In this document: positions 1 through 9,173 of the stretch, piece by piece
How positions within the stretch are numbered: position 1 is the stretch's first letter
Layout of the letters: every line of letters begins with the position of its first letter
Assembly (NCBI RefSeq): GCF_022844445.1
Contig: NZ_JALHLS010000002.1
Span: 327,451-391,450 of the forward strand
Source of the DNA: Hyphomonas sp.
GTDB lineage: Bacteria; Pseudomonadota; Alphaproteobacteria; Caulobacterales; Hyphomonadaceae
DNA: 64,000 bases
Reading direction: 5' to 3'
The notes under the pieces: model-generated
Databases searched by the model: none
Told to the model about the DNA's origin: nothing
The model's input: the letters and a program-made list of their open reading frames with translations, nothing else
Made by a program: the position numbers and the translations under genes

Positions 1-914
1 CTCTTTCGGTCTAGTCCGTTTCTGACCCCGGGTGATGGCAGATTTAGAGGCACAAGAAAACACTTGTGCCTACATTTTCTGGGTAAGCGGCAATAAAAAA
101 TTCCTAACGATTCAAAGCATCGGGAAATACAGGCTGCAAATCGCGCCGCTTGGGTCCGGTAAGGGGTGCGGCGGGGTTTGCTTCATGGCCGTGCAGACAG
201 ACAGCGCGCGGCCAGGCCGCCATGACATCGACATGGCCTTTTGGAATCAGAGCGCAGGCCAGTGCGCAGCGCGCGGGATGCGGGGTAGCGGATCTGCGGC
301 GCTTACCTGCGCAACGCAGTGGGGTACAGGCGTGTGCGGATGGTTGCAGAAGTGGCAGCGGTGTTGCTGCTGCGCAGCCGAGCCATGCAGCCGGTAGGGG
401 ATTCAGCGTCTTGCTGAAGGCCTGGGCGATCCGTGGGCGGACGGGTCAGCAGCGTATGGTGCGCCGCAAGGCAGAATGCTGGATACCGATGCTGCAGGCG
501 ATCCTTTTCCATCCGGCGGCGGAACTCCGGCCGGACCTGACCTGGAAGGTGGGCGGTAGAAGAACACCGACGCTCGCCGTCACCCGCCAGGACAACCTGC
601 CCTGGCAGCCGTACCGCCTTCGCGTTCGCACCGGGCTCGGCCGCTGATGGCGCCGGGGACGGTACCTCGCGCATAGCCGGGCCTGCCCGGAGGCGCCGAA
701 TGCCGGGCGGGCTGCGGGGGAGTTCGGCCTCGGCGGCAGTTACGAAAAGGCCGGATCGAGACCGAATCGGCCGGCCGCGCCGTGCCGGAAGGCACGATTC
801 CGGCCGCCGGCCGCTGAGACAGGGCCGGATGGCCGCACCGGGCCATGGCTTTCAATCCGGCCCGGATCACCTTACCTGTAGGTCCAACACGGCATTTGCG
901 GCGAGGAGCCCGGT
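1..914. other. Gene-free stretch at left edge
   Basis: I see no convincing gene here. Several overlapping open frames of 60-165 codons run on both strands, but their translations are rich in Arg, Pro and Ala, have no recognisable motif and lack good ribosome binding sites. The first 130 bases are more AT-rich than the rest. The stretch could hold decayed sequence or an RNA; nothing in the sequence decides this. Confidence 0.4.
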
Positions 915-1778
915 TTGGCGCTCGATCCATATTCAGTTCTGGGAGTTTCCCGCTCGGCCACGGAGGCCGAGATCAAGAAAGCGTTCCGCGCGAAGGCGAA
1001 GACGCTGCACCCGGACCAGCACCCCGGCGACAAGGCTAAGGAAGAAGAGTTCAAGCGCCTGTCCGGTGCGTTCGAGATCCTTGGTGATGCGGAAAAGCGC
1101 GCCAAGTTCGACCGCGGCGAGATAGATGGCGACGGCAATCCGAAAGGCTTTGCCGGTGGCGGCTTTCCGGGCGGCGGCGGCGGGCGCTGGGAAGGCGGCG
1201 GCAGTCCGTTCGGAGCGCAGGGCGATCCTTTCGAGGACATTCTCTCCGGCATGTTTGGCGGGGGCGGACGGCGCCGTAACCCGGGTCCGCAGAAGGGCCG
1301 CGATGTCCGCTACCGCGTGGAGATCAGCTTCGAAGACGCGGTGACCGGCGCGCGCCGGCGCATGTCGATGGCCGATGGCAGCGCGCTGGACGTGAACATA
1401 CCGGCGGGTATCACCAGCGGCCAAACGCTGCGGCTGAAGAGCCAGGGCCAGCCCTCGCCTTCCGGGGGTGCGCCGGGTGATGCGCTGCTGGAAGTTGATG
1501 TGGCCGAGAGCCAGATCTGGACCCGCGACGGCAAGGACTTGCGGATGGCGCTGAGCGTGGACCTGCGCACGGCGGTGCTCGGCGGCACGGTCGAAGTGCG
1601 CACGCCGTCCGGGCCGGTCTCATTGAAGATCCCGGCGGGATCGAACACGGGCTCCCAGCTGCGGCTGAAAGGCAAGGGCGTGCAGCTGACACCGCCCGGC
1701 GATCTTTATGTCCGCTTGGAGATTGTCCTCAGCGATCCGAAAGACGACGGTCTGCGCCGCTGGGCGGAGGGTCGGTAA
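915..1778 (+). CDS. J-domain protein, class B DnaJ/CbpA-like co-chaperone
   Basis: The 287-residue product is a type II (class B) Hsp40. The J domain covers about residues 4-68, with the HPD tripeptide at 32-34 that stimulates DnaK ATPase. A Gly/Phe-rich linker follows at about 75-117, then the two beta-barrel substrate-binding domains of the DnaJ C-terminal family (about 130-275). The Cys-rich zinc domain of true DnaJ is absent, so it is CbpA-like and probably cytoplasmic. The start is a TTG with a GAGGAG ribosome site 6 bases upstream; no ATG gives a full J domain. It stands alone, ahead of a broken lipoprotein gene. A role as general co-chaperone is inferred from the family. Confidence 0.88.
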   Translation: MALDPYSVLGVSRSATEAEIKKAFRAKAKTLHPDQHPGDKAKEEEFKRLSGAFEILGDAEKRAKFDRGEIDGDGNPKGFAGGGFPGGGGGRWEGGGSPFGAQGDPFEDILSGMFGGGGRRRNPGPQKGRDVRYRVEISFEDAVTGARRRMSMADGSALDVNIPAGITSGQTLRLKSQGQPSPSGGAPGDALLEVDVAESQIWTRDGKDLRMALSVDLRTAVLGGTVEVRTPSGPVSLKIPAGSNTGSQLRLKGKGVQLTPPGDLYVRLEIVLSDPKDDGLRRWAEGR

Positions 1779-1887
1779 GGCTTCGCACCAAACTCCTTCC
1801 GGCGGAGGTGTTAGGAATGCCTCTCGATAGGCGTCACCTGTCGAAGCCAGTGACTTGGCCAACAGGGCAGGAAAAACGAAAATCAGG

Positions 1888-3113
1888 ATGGTACTGTTGT
1901 CGGCGGGCGCTCTGATGCTCGGAGGCTGTCAGACGATTGACGGCTGGTGCAGTCCGGATGCAACGCCCGTGGTCTCTCTGGACGCGCCCGCCGCTGAAAA
2001 CAGCAGCAGTCTCGCCGAACGCGCCGGAGCGCTGCTGTTCGAGGGCAGGGGAAAAACTTCACAGCACGATATCGACTTCAAACCCTGATGCCCAACGATA
2101 CTCGATCAGGGGATGGTCCTCTCCTTCGGGCTCAATCATGCCGAGAGCATCCGCTCGTTCCGCGCGGCGCAGAGGCTCGATCCGGATTGCGCAATGTGTG
2201 TCTGGGGAGCGGCGCTGGCGACGGGTCCGAACATCAATGTGACGAGCAAGGGCAAGGCCGTGATGTCGATGGCCGACCGGCAGGCGGCCTATGCGGAGAT
2301 CCGGAAGGTGGTACAGCTGAACGGTAAGGCGACAGCGCTAGAGCAGGCGCTGATCGATACGCTCGCCGCACGCTGCAGCGCGGACTTTGATGCAGAGCGC
2401 GATCCGCAGGACATTGCCTGGGCGAATGCCATCGGGGCATACGCCGCTGCTTATCCGGAGGACGACGATGCCGCCGCGATCTATGCCGAAGCACGAATGA
2501 ACACGATGCATTGGAACTATTGGTCCGTAGACGGATTGCCCAGGGAGGGTACGGTCCAGTTGATCAATGCGCCCGAAACAATCTTGGAGCGTTCGCCGAA
2601 CCATCCGCTCGCGCTGCACCTCTATCTGCATGCAGTAGAGGCCTCGCCTGATGCCGCGCGGGCAGAGGATGAGGCCGATCGCCTCTCCACGCTGGTGCCC
2701 GTTTGCGGGCATCTCGTTCACATGCCTTCACATGTTTTCTGGCGGGTCGGCCGCTATGAAGATGCCGCGCAGGCCAATATCCGGGCGGCGAAGGTGGGTG
2801 AGGACTACATCGCCCAATGCAATGCGCAGGGCTTCTATCCGGCGATGTGCTACCCGCACAACCTACACTTCCTGTGGGCCGCTGCCGGGATGTCCGGCCA
2901 GAGCGCGCTGACCCTTCAGACGGCTGAAAAGCTGGCAGCGAATGTCCGTTTCGAGCAGATCGAGGCGTATCCTCATAGCGGCTCGTCCATGGCAGGTCTT
3001 GCAGGCGCGTTGGAAGCGCAAGGCAAAAAAGCCATCAGGCGAAACACCTGCGCGAGCACTTCGAGCATGTCTGGATGCACGCCAATGCGCAGATCGAAGC
3101 ATCCCGGCTCTGA
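1888..3113 (+). pseudogene. TPR-repeat lipoprotein, broken by three frameshifts
   Basis: The reading frame starts with a lipoprotein signal (lipobox LGGC) and continues as a TPR family protein with the blocks DQGMVLSFGLNHAES, LDPDCAMCVWGAA and HMPSHVFWRVGRY. The frame must shift three times: by one extra base near 2041-2060 (GGGGAAAAAC), by one missing base near 2101 (RY|LDQG), and by one missing base near the six-A run at 3025-3030. After the last shift the natural C-terminus (REHFEHVWMHANAQIEASRL) ends at TGA 3111-3113. A TTG at 1855 is an alternative start. Family members are periplasmic lipoproteins of unknown role. Either a real pseudogene or sequence errors at homopolymers; the coding signal itself is clear. 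Confidence 0.75.
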
Positions 3114-3188
3114 CGGTCTCTGGGAGCGGCTCGACATAGCCCCGCATGAAGCATAGCTTCACTCCGAGGCATCTCCGGGGAGGGAAAC

Positions 3189-3608
3189 ATGCCGCATTCG
3201 GATACGATAATACTTGCCGGCGACAACTGGCTGGCGGTATTGGCGGCGGCGGCCGCAGTCTATGCTGTCGGGTTCCTGATCTACGGACTTGTCTTCTCGG
3301 GCCTCTGGCTCCGCCTTTCCGGATATACCAAAGAGCTGCTGCAGCCACACGCGTGGAAGATGGCCGTTTCCCCGGTCATGCCGATTCTGACGGCCATCGG
3401 CCTTGCCATCCTGTTCAAGCTGGCACGGGTCGACAATCTCGCCATGGGCGTCCTGCTGGCGGTGCAGGTCTGGTTTTTCATCGTGCTGTCGACACGGCTA
3501 TACTCTTTTGTTTATAGCCCTGAAAAAGCTGGACTTTTACTGATGGACGCGGTCCATCTGCTGCTTGGATACATTGCGGCCGGGGCGATCATCGGGGGGT
3601 GGCGTTAG
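3189..3608 (+). CDS. DUF1761-family small membrane protein
   Basis: This 139-residue protein is almost entirely hydrophobic, with about four membrane segments (roughly 12-37, 59-76, 82-99 and 115-136), and matches the DUF1761 pattern as I know it: an N-terminal helix with a GxxxY-like motif, a short SGLW loop and a polar KELLQPH stretch. No function is established for the family. The start ATG has a strong GGGGAGGG ribosome site 5 bases upstream. It is probably a single-gene unit in the inner membrane. Confidence 0.7.
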   Translation: MPHSDTIILAGDNWLAVLAAAAAVYAVGFLIYGLVFSGLWLRLSGYTKELLQPHAWKMAVSPVMPILTAIGLAILFKLARVDNLAMGVLLAVQVWFFIVLSTRLYSFVYSPEKAGLLLMDAVHLLLGYIAAGAIIGGWR

Positions 3609-3672
3609 GCTGACTGCAGCTCAACTGCACCATTCACTTAACGTTCAGAGCCTCGCCCGCATATGGAGCCTC

Positions 3673-3999
3673 ATGAAACGCACCCTTGCCTCCCTCGCCG
3701 CCCTCGGCCTGATGCTCGCCCCCTCTGCCCTCGGCCAGGGGCAGGACCAGGGCTGGGGCAACCAGTTCTCGCCGGGTGAGGCCCGCGATGCCGTGAAAGA
3801 GGGGCGCACGGTGCCTCTCAGCAAGATCTTCCAGACGCTGAAGCGTGAGTATGGTGGTTACCAGCTCGGCGCCGACCTCTACTCGCAGGGCTCCGGCGAA
3901 GCGGTGTACGAAATAGACTGGCTGACCGATGACGGCCGCAAGGTTCATGTTACGGTCGACGCGCAAACGGGCGCGATCATCAGCCGTAGTGGCGGCTGA
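3673..3999 (+). CDS. PepSY-domain periplasmic protein next to a two-component system
   Basis: The start at 3673 gives a 108-residue protein with a clear signal peptide (MKRTLASLAALGLMLAPSALG), followed by one PepSY-like domain ending in VDAQTGAIISR, the typical PepSY tail. PepSY domains are small secreted modules thought to inhibit proteases or to act as periplasmic modulators. The gene lies 33 bases before a FeuP-like regulator and on the same strand, so a role as periplasmic modulator of the FeuQ-like kinase is likely but inferred. A longer frame reaching back to 3565 would remove the signal peptide from the N-terminus and was rejected. Confidence 0.8.
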   Translation: MKRTLASLAALGLMLAPSALGQGQDQGWGNQFSPGEARDAVKEGRTVPLSKIFQTLKREYGGYQLGADLYSQGSGEAVYEIDWLTDDGRKVHVTVDAQTGAIISRSGG

Positions 4000-4032
4000 C
4001 GCGTTCAAAAGGTAATTGAAGAGGCAGTACTG

Positions 4033-4716
4033 ATGAGAATCCTGGTCGTCGAAGATGATGCAGACCTGCGCCGCCAGCTGGCGGACGCGCTCTCGCAGGC
4101 CGGCTATGCAGTCGACCTTGCAGCAGATGGTGAAGACGGCCAGTTCCTCGGCGAGACCGAACCCTATGACGCCGTGATCCTCGATCTCGGCCTGCCCAAG
4201 ATCGACGGTGTCAGCGTGCTGAAGAGCTGGCGCAAGGAAGGTAAGGCTTTCCCGGTGCTGATCCTGACTGCCCGCGACCAGTGGAGCGAGAAGGTAGCCG
4301 GCTTCGATGCGGGCGCGGACGACTATCTGACGAAGCCCTTCATCACCGAAGAATTGCTGGCCCGCCTGCGTGCCCTGCTGCGCCGGGCGACCGGCCATTC
4401 GGCGGCGACACTGGAGTGCGGCAAGCTGATGGTAGACACGCGCGCCGCGCGGGCGACCGTCAATGGCGAGCCGATCAAGCTGACTGCCCACGAGTACCGC
4501 GTCCTGTCTTACCTGATGCACCATCAGGGCCGGGTCGTGCCGCGGACGGAACTGGTGGAACATATCTATGATCAGGATTTCGACCGCGACTCGAACACGA
4601 TCGAGGTGTTCATCGGGCGCCTCCGCCGCAAGATCGGCCAGGACCGTATCCAGACTGAGCGGGGCCTCGGCTACCGCCTGATTGTGCCGGATGAAGAGGC
4701 GCGCGTTGCGGGATGA
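4033..4716 (+). CDS. feuP: OmpR-family response regulator (FeuP/PhoP-like)
   Basis: The 227-residue protein has an N-terminal receiver domain (acidic pair D8-D9, phospho-acceptor D51 in ILDLGLP, T79, K101) and a C-terminal winged-helix DNA-binding domain (LTAHEYRVLSYL...TIEVFIGRLRRKI...GLGYRL). It is the transcription factor partner of the histidine kinase 25 bases downstream. In Rhizobium a FeuP-FeuQ pair sits directly upstream of the cytochrome c maturation genes cycHJKL, the same arrangement as here, so the feuP name rests on context and class. Regulon is not visible in the sequence. Confidence 0.82.
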   Translation: MRILVVEDDADLRRQLADALSQAGYAVDLAADGEDGQFLGETEPYDAVILDLGLPKIDGVSVLKSWRKEGKAFPVLILTARDQWSEKVAGFDAGADDYLTKPFITEELLARLRALLRRATGHSAATLECGKLMVDTRAARATVNGEPIKLTAHEYRVLSYLMHHQGRVVPRTELVEHIYDQDFDRDSNTIEVFIGRLRRKIGQDRIQTERGLGYRLIVPDEEARVAG

Positions 4717-4741
4717 CGCAAACAGAGGCTAAACCGCCTCT

Positions 4742-6172
4742 ATGAGCGAAACGACCGGCGCCCCGCAGAAAAGCCTGATAGACCGCTGGTCGAGCGTCTC
4801 GTTGGCGCGCCGCATTACCATTGCGGCCGCCGTCTGGGGCCTTTTCGTGCTGATCGGGGGGGCGCTGGCCTTGTCGGCAGTCTACCGGGCGCAGACGCTG
4901 GCGCTGGTGGAACGCGACCTGCAGGAAACGCTGGTGACCCTGTCGCGCGAGCTGATCCGCGAGGATGCCTTCCTGCCGGATGGCCGGATCACCAATACCA
5001 ACCGAGACTTCTTCCCGAGCGATGTCCGCTTCCAGACCCAGTATTCGGGGCAATACTGGGCCGTGGTAGGCCTCAACGAAGATGGCAGCATCGCCGGTGA
5101 CTTCCGGTCAAAGAGCCTGTGGGATGAGGATGTGCCGATCACGGCAGAGCTGATCGAGCGTGCCGTCACCGCACCGGGCATCACGCAATATGGCAACTAT
5201 AACGGCCCGGCGGACCAGCGCTCGCGCGTGGCGGTGCAAGCCATCGTGATCGAGAACCGGGCGACGCCGCTGATACTCGTCGCGGCCTCGGACCGCACAC
5301 CGAACGATGCTTCGGCGACGCAGTTCCGCAATCTCTTGCTGGGTACGATGATCGCGCTGTTCGGCGGCGTGTTTGCGGCCATGCTGCTCGGCATCCGCTA
5401 CTCCCTCAATCCGCTCGCCAAGCTGCAGGCCGATGTGGCGAAAGTACGCGAGGGCGATGCACAGAAGCTGGGCGGCGACTATCCCTCCGAAGTTCGTCCC
5501 CTGACGGAGGAACTGAACAAGCTGATCGAGCATAACCGCGAGGTCGTGGACCGCGCGCGCACCCACGTGGGTAACCTCGCACATGCGTTGAAGACACCGC
5601 TGGCGGTGTTGAAGAACGAAGCAGCCGGGCAGACGCAGCTGGATAATGTCGTGCGCCGGCAGGCCGAAGCGATGCAGACCAATGTGGAGCATTACCTGAA
5701 GCGTGCCCGCGTTGCGGCGCGGGCCGAGACGATCGGCGCACGGACGGAAATCCGCCCCGTGATCGACGGTCTCGCGCGGCTGCTGAACCGCCTGTTCGAT
5801 GCCAAGGGTATCGAGGTGACGGTGGAGGGCAGCGCGTCAGCCATCTTCCGGGGCGAGCAGCAGGATTTCGAGGAAATGATCGGAAACCTGATGGAAAACG
5901 CCTGCAAATGGGCGTCCACCGAAGTGAAGGTCACGGTATCCGATACGCCGCAGGGGCTGACGATCATCGTCGAAGATGACGGCAAGGGGCTCAGCGAAGA
6001 AGAGCGGGAAGCAGCGATGAAGCGCGGCGTCCGGCTGGACGAGACGACGCCGGGCACGGGGCTGGGCCTGTCGATTGTCAAGGAACTCGCCGAACTGCAT
6101 AAGGGCCGCTTCGAACTCGGCGTGGCTGCATTGGGCGGCCTCAGCGCCACACTCCGGTTTCCGCGCCCATGA
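4742..6172 (+). CDS. feuQ: Sensor histidine kinase (FeuQ/PhoQ-like)
   Basis: The 476-residue protein has two membrane segments (about 25-47 and 198-219) flanking a periplasmic sensor domain of about 150 residues, then HAMP, dimerisation and ATPase regions. The phospho-acceptor is H281 in LAHALKTPL; the N box (NLMENACKW, 382-390), G1 box (DDGKG, 412-416) and G2 box (GTGLGLSIV) are intact. It should phosphorylate the regulator just upstream. The stop overlaps the next start by 4 bases (ATGA), so it is translationally coupled to ccmI. The overall shape is PhoQ-like, which in other bacteria senses cations or membrane stress; the signal here is unknown. Confidence 0.85.
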   Translation: MSETTGAPQKSLIDRWSSVSLARRITIAAAVWGLFVLIGGALALSAVYRAQTLALVERDLQETLVTLSRELIREDAFLPDGRITNTNRDFFPSDVRFQTQYSGQYWAVVGLNEDGSIAGDFRSKSLWDEDVPITAELIERAVTAPGITQYGNYNGPADQRSRVAVQAIVIENRATPLILVAASDRTPNDASATQFRNLLLGTMIALFGGVFAAMLLGIRYSLNPLAKLQADVAKVREGDAQKLGGDYPSEVRPLTEELNKLIEHNREVVDRARTHVGNLAHALKTPLAVLKNEAAGQTQLDNVVRRQAEAMQTNVEHYLKRARVAARAETIGARTEIRPVIDGLARLLNRLFDAKGIEVTVEGSASAIFRGEQQDFEEMIGNLMENACKWASTEVKVTVSDTPQGLTIIVEDDGKGLSEEEREAAMKRGVRLDETTPGTGLGLSIVKELAELHKGRFELGVAALGGLSATLRFPRP

Positions 6173-6783
6173 CGACTTCCCTGATGTCCCGCTCCAACTG
6201 GCTGATCCTCGGCGGCGCGCTTGCGCTCGGTGCGGCCGGCTATTTCGTATTCGGCAAGCCCGGCATGGGCGACCTGCCGATGAGCCTGCGCCAGGAAGCG
6301 CTGGCCGAGAAGATACGCACCGATCCGCAATCACTGTCTGCGGCCGAGACATTGTCTCGGCTCGAGCAGGCCATCAAGGACCAGCCTACCGCGCCGGAGC
6401 CACATTTCTTCATCGGCGAGATGCTGCGCGCGCAGAACCGGCCGGATGATGCCCTCCGGGCCTACCAGTCGGCCCTTCGCCGCAACCCGGACTATGTACC
6501 GGCGCTGGTGGCACTGTCCGACGTGCTGGTCGAACTGGGTGGCGGGGCGGTCAGCGCAGACGCGACGCGCCTCTATGCCCGAGCCTATGAGCTGGACGAA
6601 ACGCAGGTCCGCGCGGGGATGTTTGCTGCCATGGGCGCCGCGCAGGCGGGCGATCAGGCCAAGGCCGAACAGGCCATGCGCTACATTTACGCACGCCTTC
6701 CGGAAGACGACCCGCGGCGCGAGCGGTTCCGTGCGATGATCGAGGCGATCGGCGAGCAAGGGGCGGCGGCGCCCCCTCAGTAG
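6169..6783 (+). CDS. ccmI: CcmI/CycH-like TPR protein of cytochrome c maturation
   Basis: A short N-terminal membrane anchor (about 11-25) is followed by TPR-like helices (HFFIGEMLRAQNRPDDALRAY, YVPALVALSDVL). CcmI/CycH holds apocytochrome c for haem ligation in the periplasm. At 204 residues it is shorter than many CcmI proteins, which have two membrane helices, so it represents mainly the TPR part. The assignment is supported by position directly before ccmE and ccmF. Start ATG 6169 overlaps feuQ; an internal ATG at 6184 is also possible. Confidence 0.75.
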   Translation: MTTSLMSRSNWLILGGALALGAAGYFVFGKPGMGDLPMSLRQEALAEKIRTDPQSLSAAETLSRLEQAIKDQPTAPEPHFFIGEMLRAQNRPDDALRAYQSALRRNPDYVPALVALSDVLVELGGGAVSADATRLYARAYELDETQVRAGMFAAMGAAQAGDQAKAEQAMRYIYARLPEDDPRRERFRAMIEAIGEQGAAAPPQ

Positions 6784-6837
6784 CCCGCCGCATTGCCGCA
6801 CTCCCCAAACCGGCCGGTGCGCCCTATACATTCTTCC

Positions 6838-7263
6838 ATGCGCGCCCGTACCCGCCGACTCTACACCTTTGGACTCGCCGCCCTCCTGGTGCTGGGCGCA
6901 GCCATACTCGCCTTCTTCGCCCTGCGGGAGAATGCGAACCTGTTCTACACGCCGGAAGTACTGGCCGAAAAAGGCCTGCCGCGGGAGGGCAAGGAAGTGA
7001 AGGTTGGCGGTTGGGTCGAGCCGGGGACGCTGACCTATTCTGACGGCGGCACGACCATGCAGTTCATCGTCATCGATAACAGCCCGAACATCATCACTGT
7101 GCGGTTCAACGGCGTGGCGCCGGACCTGTTCCGCGAGGGGCAGGGCGTTGTCGCCACAGGCTCCTTCGCACCGGATGGCACGTTCACGGCGAAGCAACTG
7201 CTGGCCAAGCATGACGAGAATTACCAGCCGCGCGAACTGAAACCGCTCGAGGCGGGCGGATGA
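6838..7263 (+). CDS. ccmE: Cytochrome c maturation haem chaperone CcmE
   Basis: The 141-residue protein has one N-terminal membrane anchor (about 9-28) and a periplasmic OB-fold domain. The conserved haem-binding motif is present as HDENY, with the covalent haem ligand H125 and Y129. CcmE takes haem from CcmC/ABCD and passes it to CcmF/H. ATG 6838 is chosen rather than the upstream TTG at 6793 because it places a short basic segment (MRARTRR) right before the helix, as in the family. The stop overlaps the ccmF start (ATGA). Confidence 0.95.
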   Translation: MRARTRRLYTFGLAALLVLGAAILAFFALRENANLFYTPEVLAEKGLPREGKEVKVGGWVEPGTLTYSDGGTTMQFIVIDNSPNIITVRFNGVAPDLFREGQGVVATGSFAPDGTFTAKQLLAKHDENYQPRELKPLEAGG

Positions 7264-9173
7264 TCGAGGCCGGTCATTTCGCTGCCTTCCTTGCCATTGC
7301 TCTGTCGCTTGCGCAGGGCATCTTCGGCCTGCGCGGAGAGCGCCGGCTTGCTGGTCTTGCGGCCATCTCTGCCTTCGCCGTGATGGCGTTGTCCTTCCTC
7401 ACGCTGATCAACGCCTTCGTGACGTCGGATTTCTCGGTCGCGCTCGTCGCCAACAATTCCCACACGCTGAAGCCGATGGTCTACAAGATCGCCGGCACAT
7501 GGGGAAACCATGAAGGCTCGATGGCGCTCTGGTGCCTCGTCACCATTGGCTTCGGCGCGATTGCGGCGGCGACCATGAATACGGGCCGCCAGGTTTTCGA
7601 AGCGCGCGCGCTCGGCATTCAGGGCTTGCTCGGTGTCGGCGCGCTCGCCTATCTCCTGTTTGCGTCCTCGCCCTACCTGCGCCTTGACCCCGCGCCGTTT
7701 CAGGGCGGCGAACTGAATCCGCTGCTGCAGGACCCAGCGCTCGCGATCCACCCGCCGATGCTCTATCTCGGCTATGTCGGCTACTCTTTCATCTTCGCGC
7801 TCGCCGCCGCCGGTCTGATGGAAGGCCGCATCGACCGCGTATGGGCGAAGGAAGTGCGCATCTGGTCGCTCGCCGCCTTTGCGCCGCTCACCTTCGGTAT
7901 CGCGCTCGGATCTTACTGGGCCTATTACGAACTGGGCTGGGGTGGCTGGTGGTTCTGGGACCCCGTAGAGAATGCATCGCTGATGCCCTGGCTGATCGGC
8001 GCCGCGTTGCTGCACTCCGTCGTCGTCACCGAAAAGCGGGAAGGCTTTGCTGCATGGACCGCGCTGCTTGCGGTCCTCGCCTTCCTGTTTTCGATCCTCG
8101 GCGCCTTCCTTGTGCGTTCCGGCGTGCTGACATCGGTGCACGCCTTCGCGGTAGACCCTGAACGCGGCACGGTGTTGCTGATGGGGCTTCTGGCCTATGG
8201 AGGTTTTGCGCTCGGCCTCTTTGCGTGGCGCGCGCCGAAGCTTGAAGGCGGCAAGGCCTGGACGCTGATCAGCCGCGAAGGCGCGCTGATGGCGAACAAT
8301 GTCGTGCTGATCGTGGCGGCGCTGACTGTGCTGCTGGGCACGCTGTTCCCGCTGATCGCCGAAGCCTTCGGGCGCACCATTTCGGTCGGCGAGCCCTACT
8401 TCAATCTCACCTTCGTGCCGATCCTCACGCTGATCCTCATCCTGTTGCCAATCGTCCAGGCCTGGGCTTGGGGGAAGGCGGACGTAAAGGGCTGGCTGCG
8501 CTGGGCAGCTGCAGGTGCGGCGCTGGTCGCAGTCTTCCTGCTACTGGGTGTCGGGCTGCTCGACATTTCTGCAGGCGCCGCCTTTGGTCTTGCGCTCGGC
8601 GTCTGGCTTGTGGGCGGGGCGATCTGGGAATTGAAACGCCGGGCGATCACGCCGGGCCGCGTGTTCAAGTTGCCGCGCCGCGTCTGGTCGATGACCCTGG
8701 CGCATATCGGGCTCGGTCTGTTCGTGATCGGAGCGGTGGTCGAGACGACCGGGCGCTACGAGGCCACGCTGGCGCTGCCGGAGGGTGGCTCGGGCACGGT
8801 AGCAGGGTGGAACATCACGCTCGACGAGATCCGCGCGATCGAAGGCCCCAACTGGTATGCTGACCGCGCGGTGCTGACAGCCCGTAAGGACGGCCAGACG
8901 GCAACGCTGACGCCGATGAAACGCTACTATCCGGCGGCGGCCATGCCCACGACTGAAACAGCGATCCACAAGACCGGCGCCGGTGACCTCTACATCGCGC
9001 TGGGCGAAGCGCGCGAAGTGGACGGGGAATCGCGGTGGGTATTCCGCGTTTACTTCAACCCGCTGGTCGACGTTCTCTTTCTGGGCGTTACGCTGATCGG
9101 GCTCGGCGGCTTCCTCGGCCTGTGGCCTTCGCGCCGCGCAGCTAGGCCCGCGGCAGCCGAAGCGTCGCTTTAA
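7260..9173 (+). CDS. ccmF: Haem lyase subunit CcmF
   Basis: This 637-residue polytopic inner-membrane protein carries the haem-handling tryptophan-rich WWD motif at about residues 227-239 (WGGWWFWDPVENAS), an upstream WGNHEGS motif and the usual large C-terminal periplasmic loop before the last helix. With CcmH it forms the complex that attaches haem to the CxxCH of apocytochromes. It is coupled to ccmE by a 4-base overlap. Its last 32 bases overlap the 3' end of a convergent histidine kinase gene, and the usual next gene, ccmH, lies 4 kb away on the other strand. Confidence 0.96.
   Translation: MIEAGHFAAFLAIALSLAQGIFGLRGERRLAGLAAISAFAVMALSFLTLINAFVTSDFSVALVANNSHTLKPMVYKIAGTWGNHEGSMALWCLVTIGFGAIAAATMNTGRQVFEARALGIQGLLGVGALAYLLFASSPYLRLDPAPFQGGELNPLLQDPALAIHPPMLYLGYVGYSFIFALAAAGLMEGRIDRVWAKEVRIWSLAAFAPLTFGIALGSYWAYYELGWGGWWFWDPVENASLMPWLIGAALLHSVVVTEKREGFAAWTALLAVLAFLFSILGAFLVRSGVLTSVHAFAVDPERGTVLLMGLLAYGGFALGLFAWRAPKLEGGKAWTLISREGALMANNVVLIVAALTVLLGTLFPLIAEAFGRTISVGEPYFNLTFVPILTLILILLPIVQAWAWGKADVKGWLRWAAAGAALVAVFLLLGVGLLDISAGAAFGLALGVWLVGGAIWELKRRAITPGRVFKLPRRVWSMTLAHIGLGLFVIGAVVETTGRYEATLALPEGGSGTVAGWNITLDEIRAIEGPNWYADRAVLTARKDGQTATLTPMKRYYPAAAMPTTETAIHKTGAGDLYIALGEAREVDGESRWVFRVYFNPLVDVLFLGVTLIGLGGFLGLWPSRRAARPAAAEASL

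Noticed and set aside
3634..4563. 309-codon minus-strand open frame
   Set aside because: It is antisense to the PepSY and FeuP-like genes.
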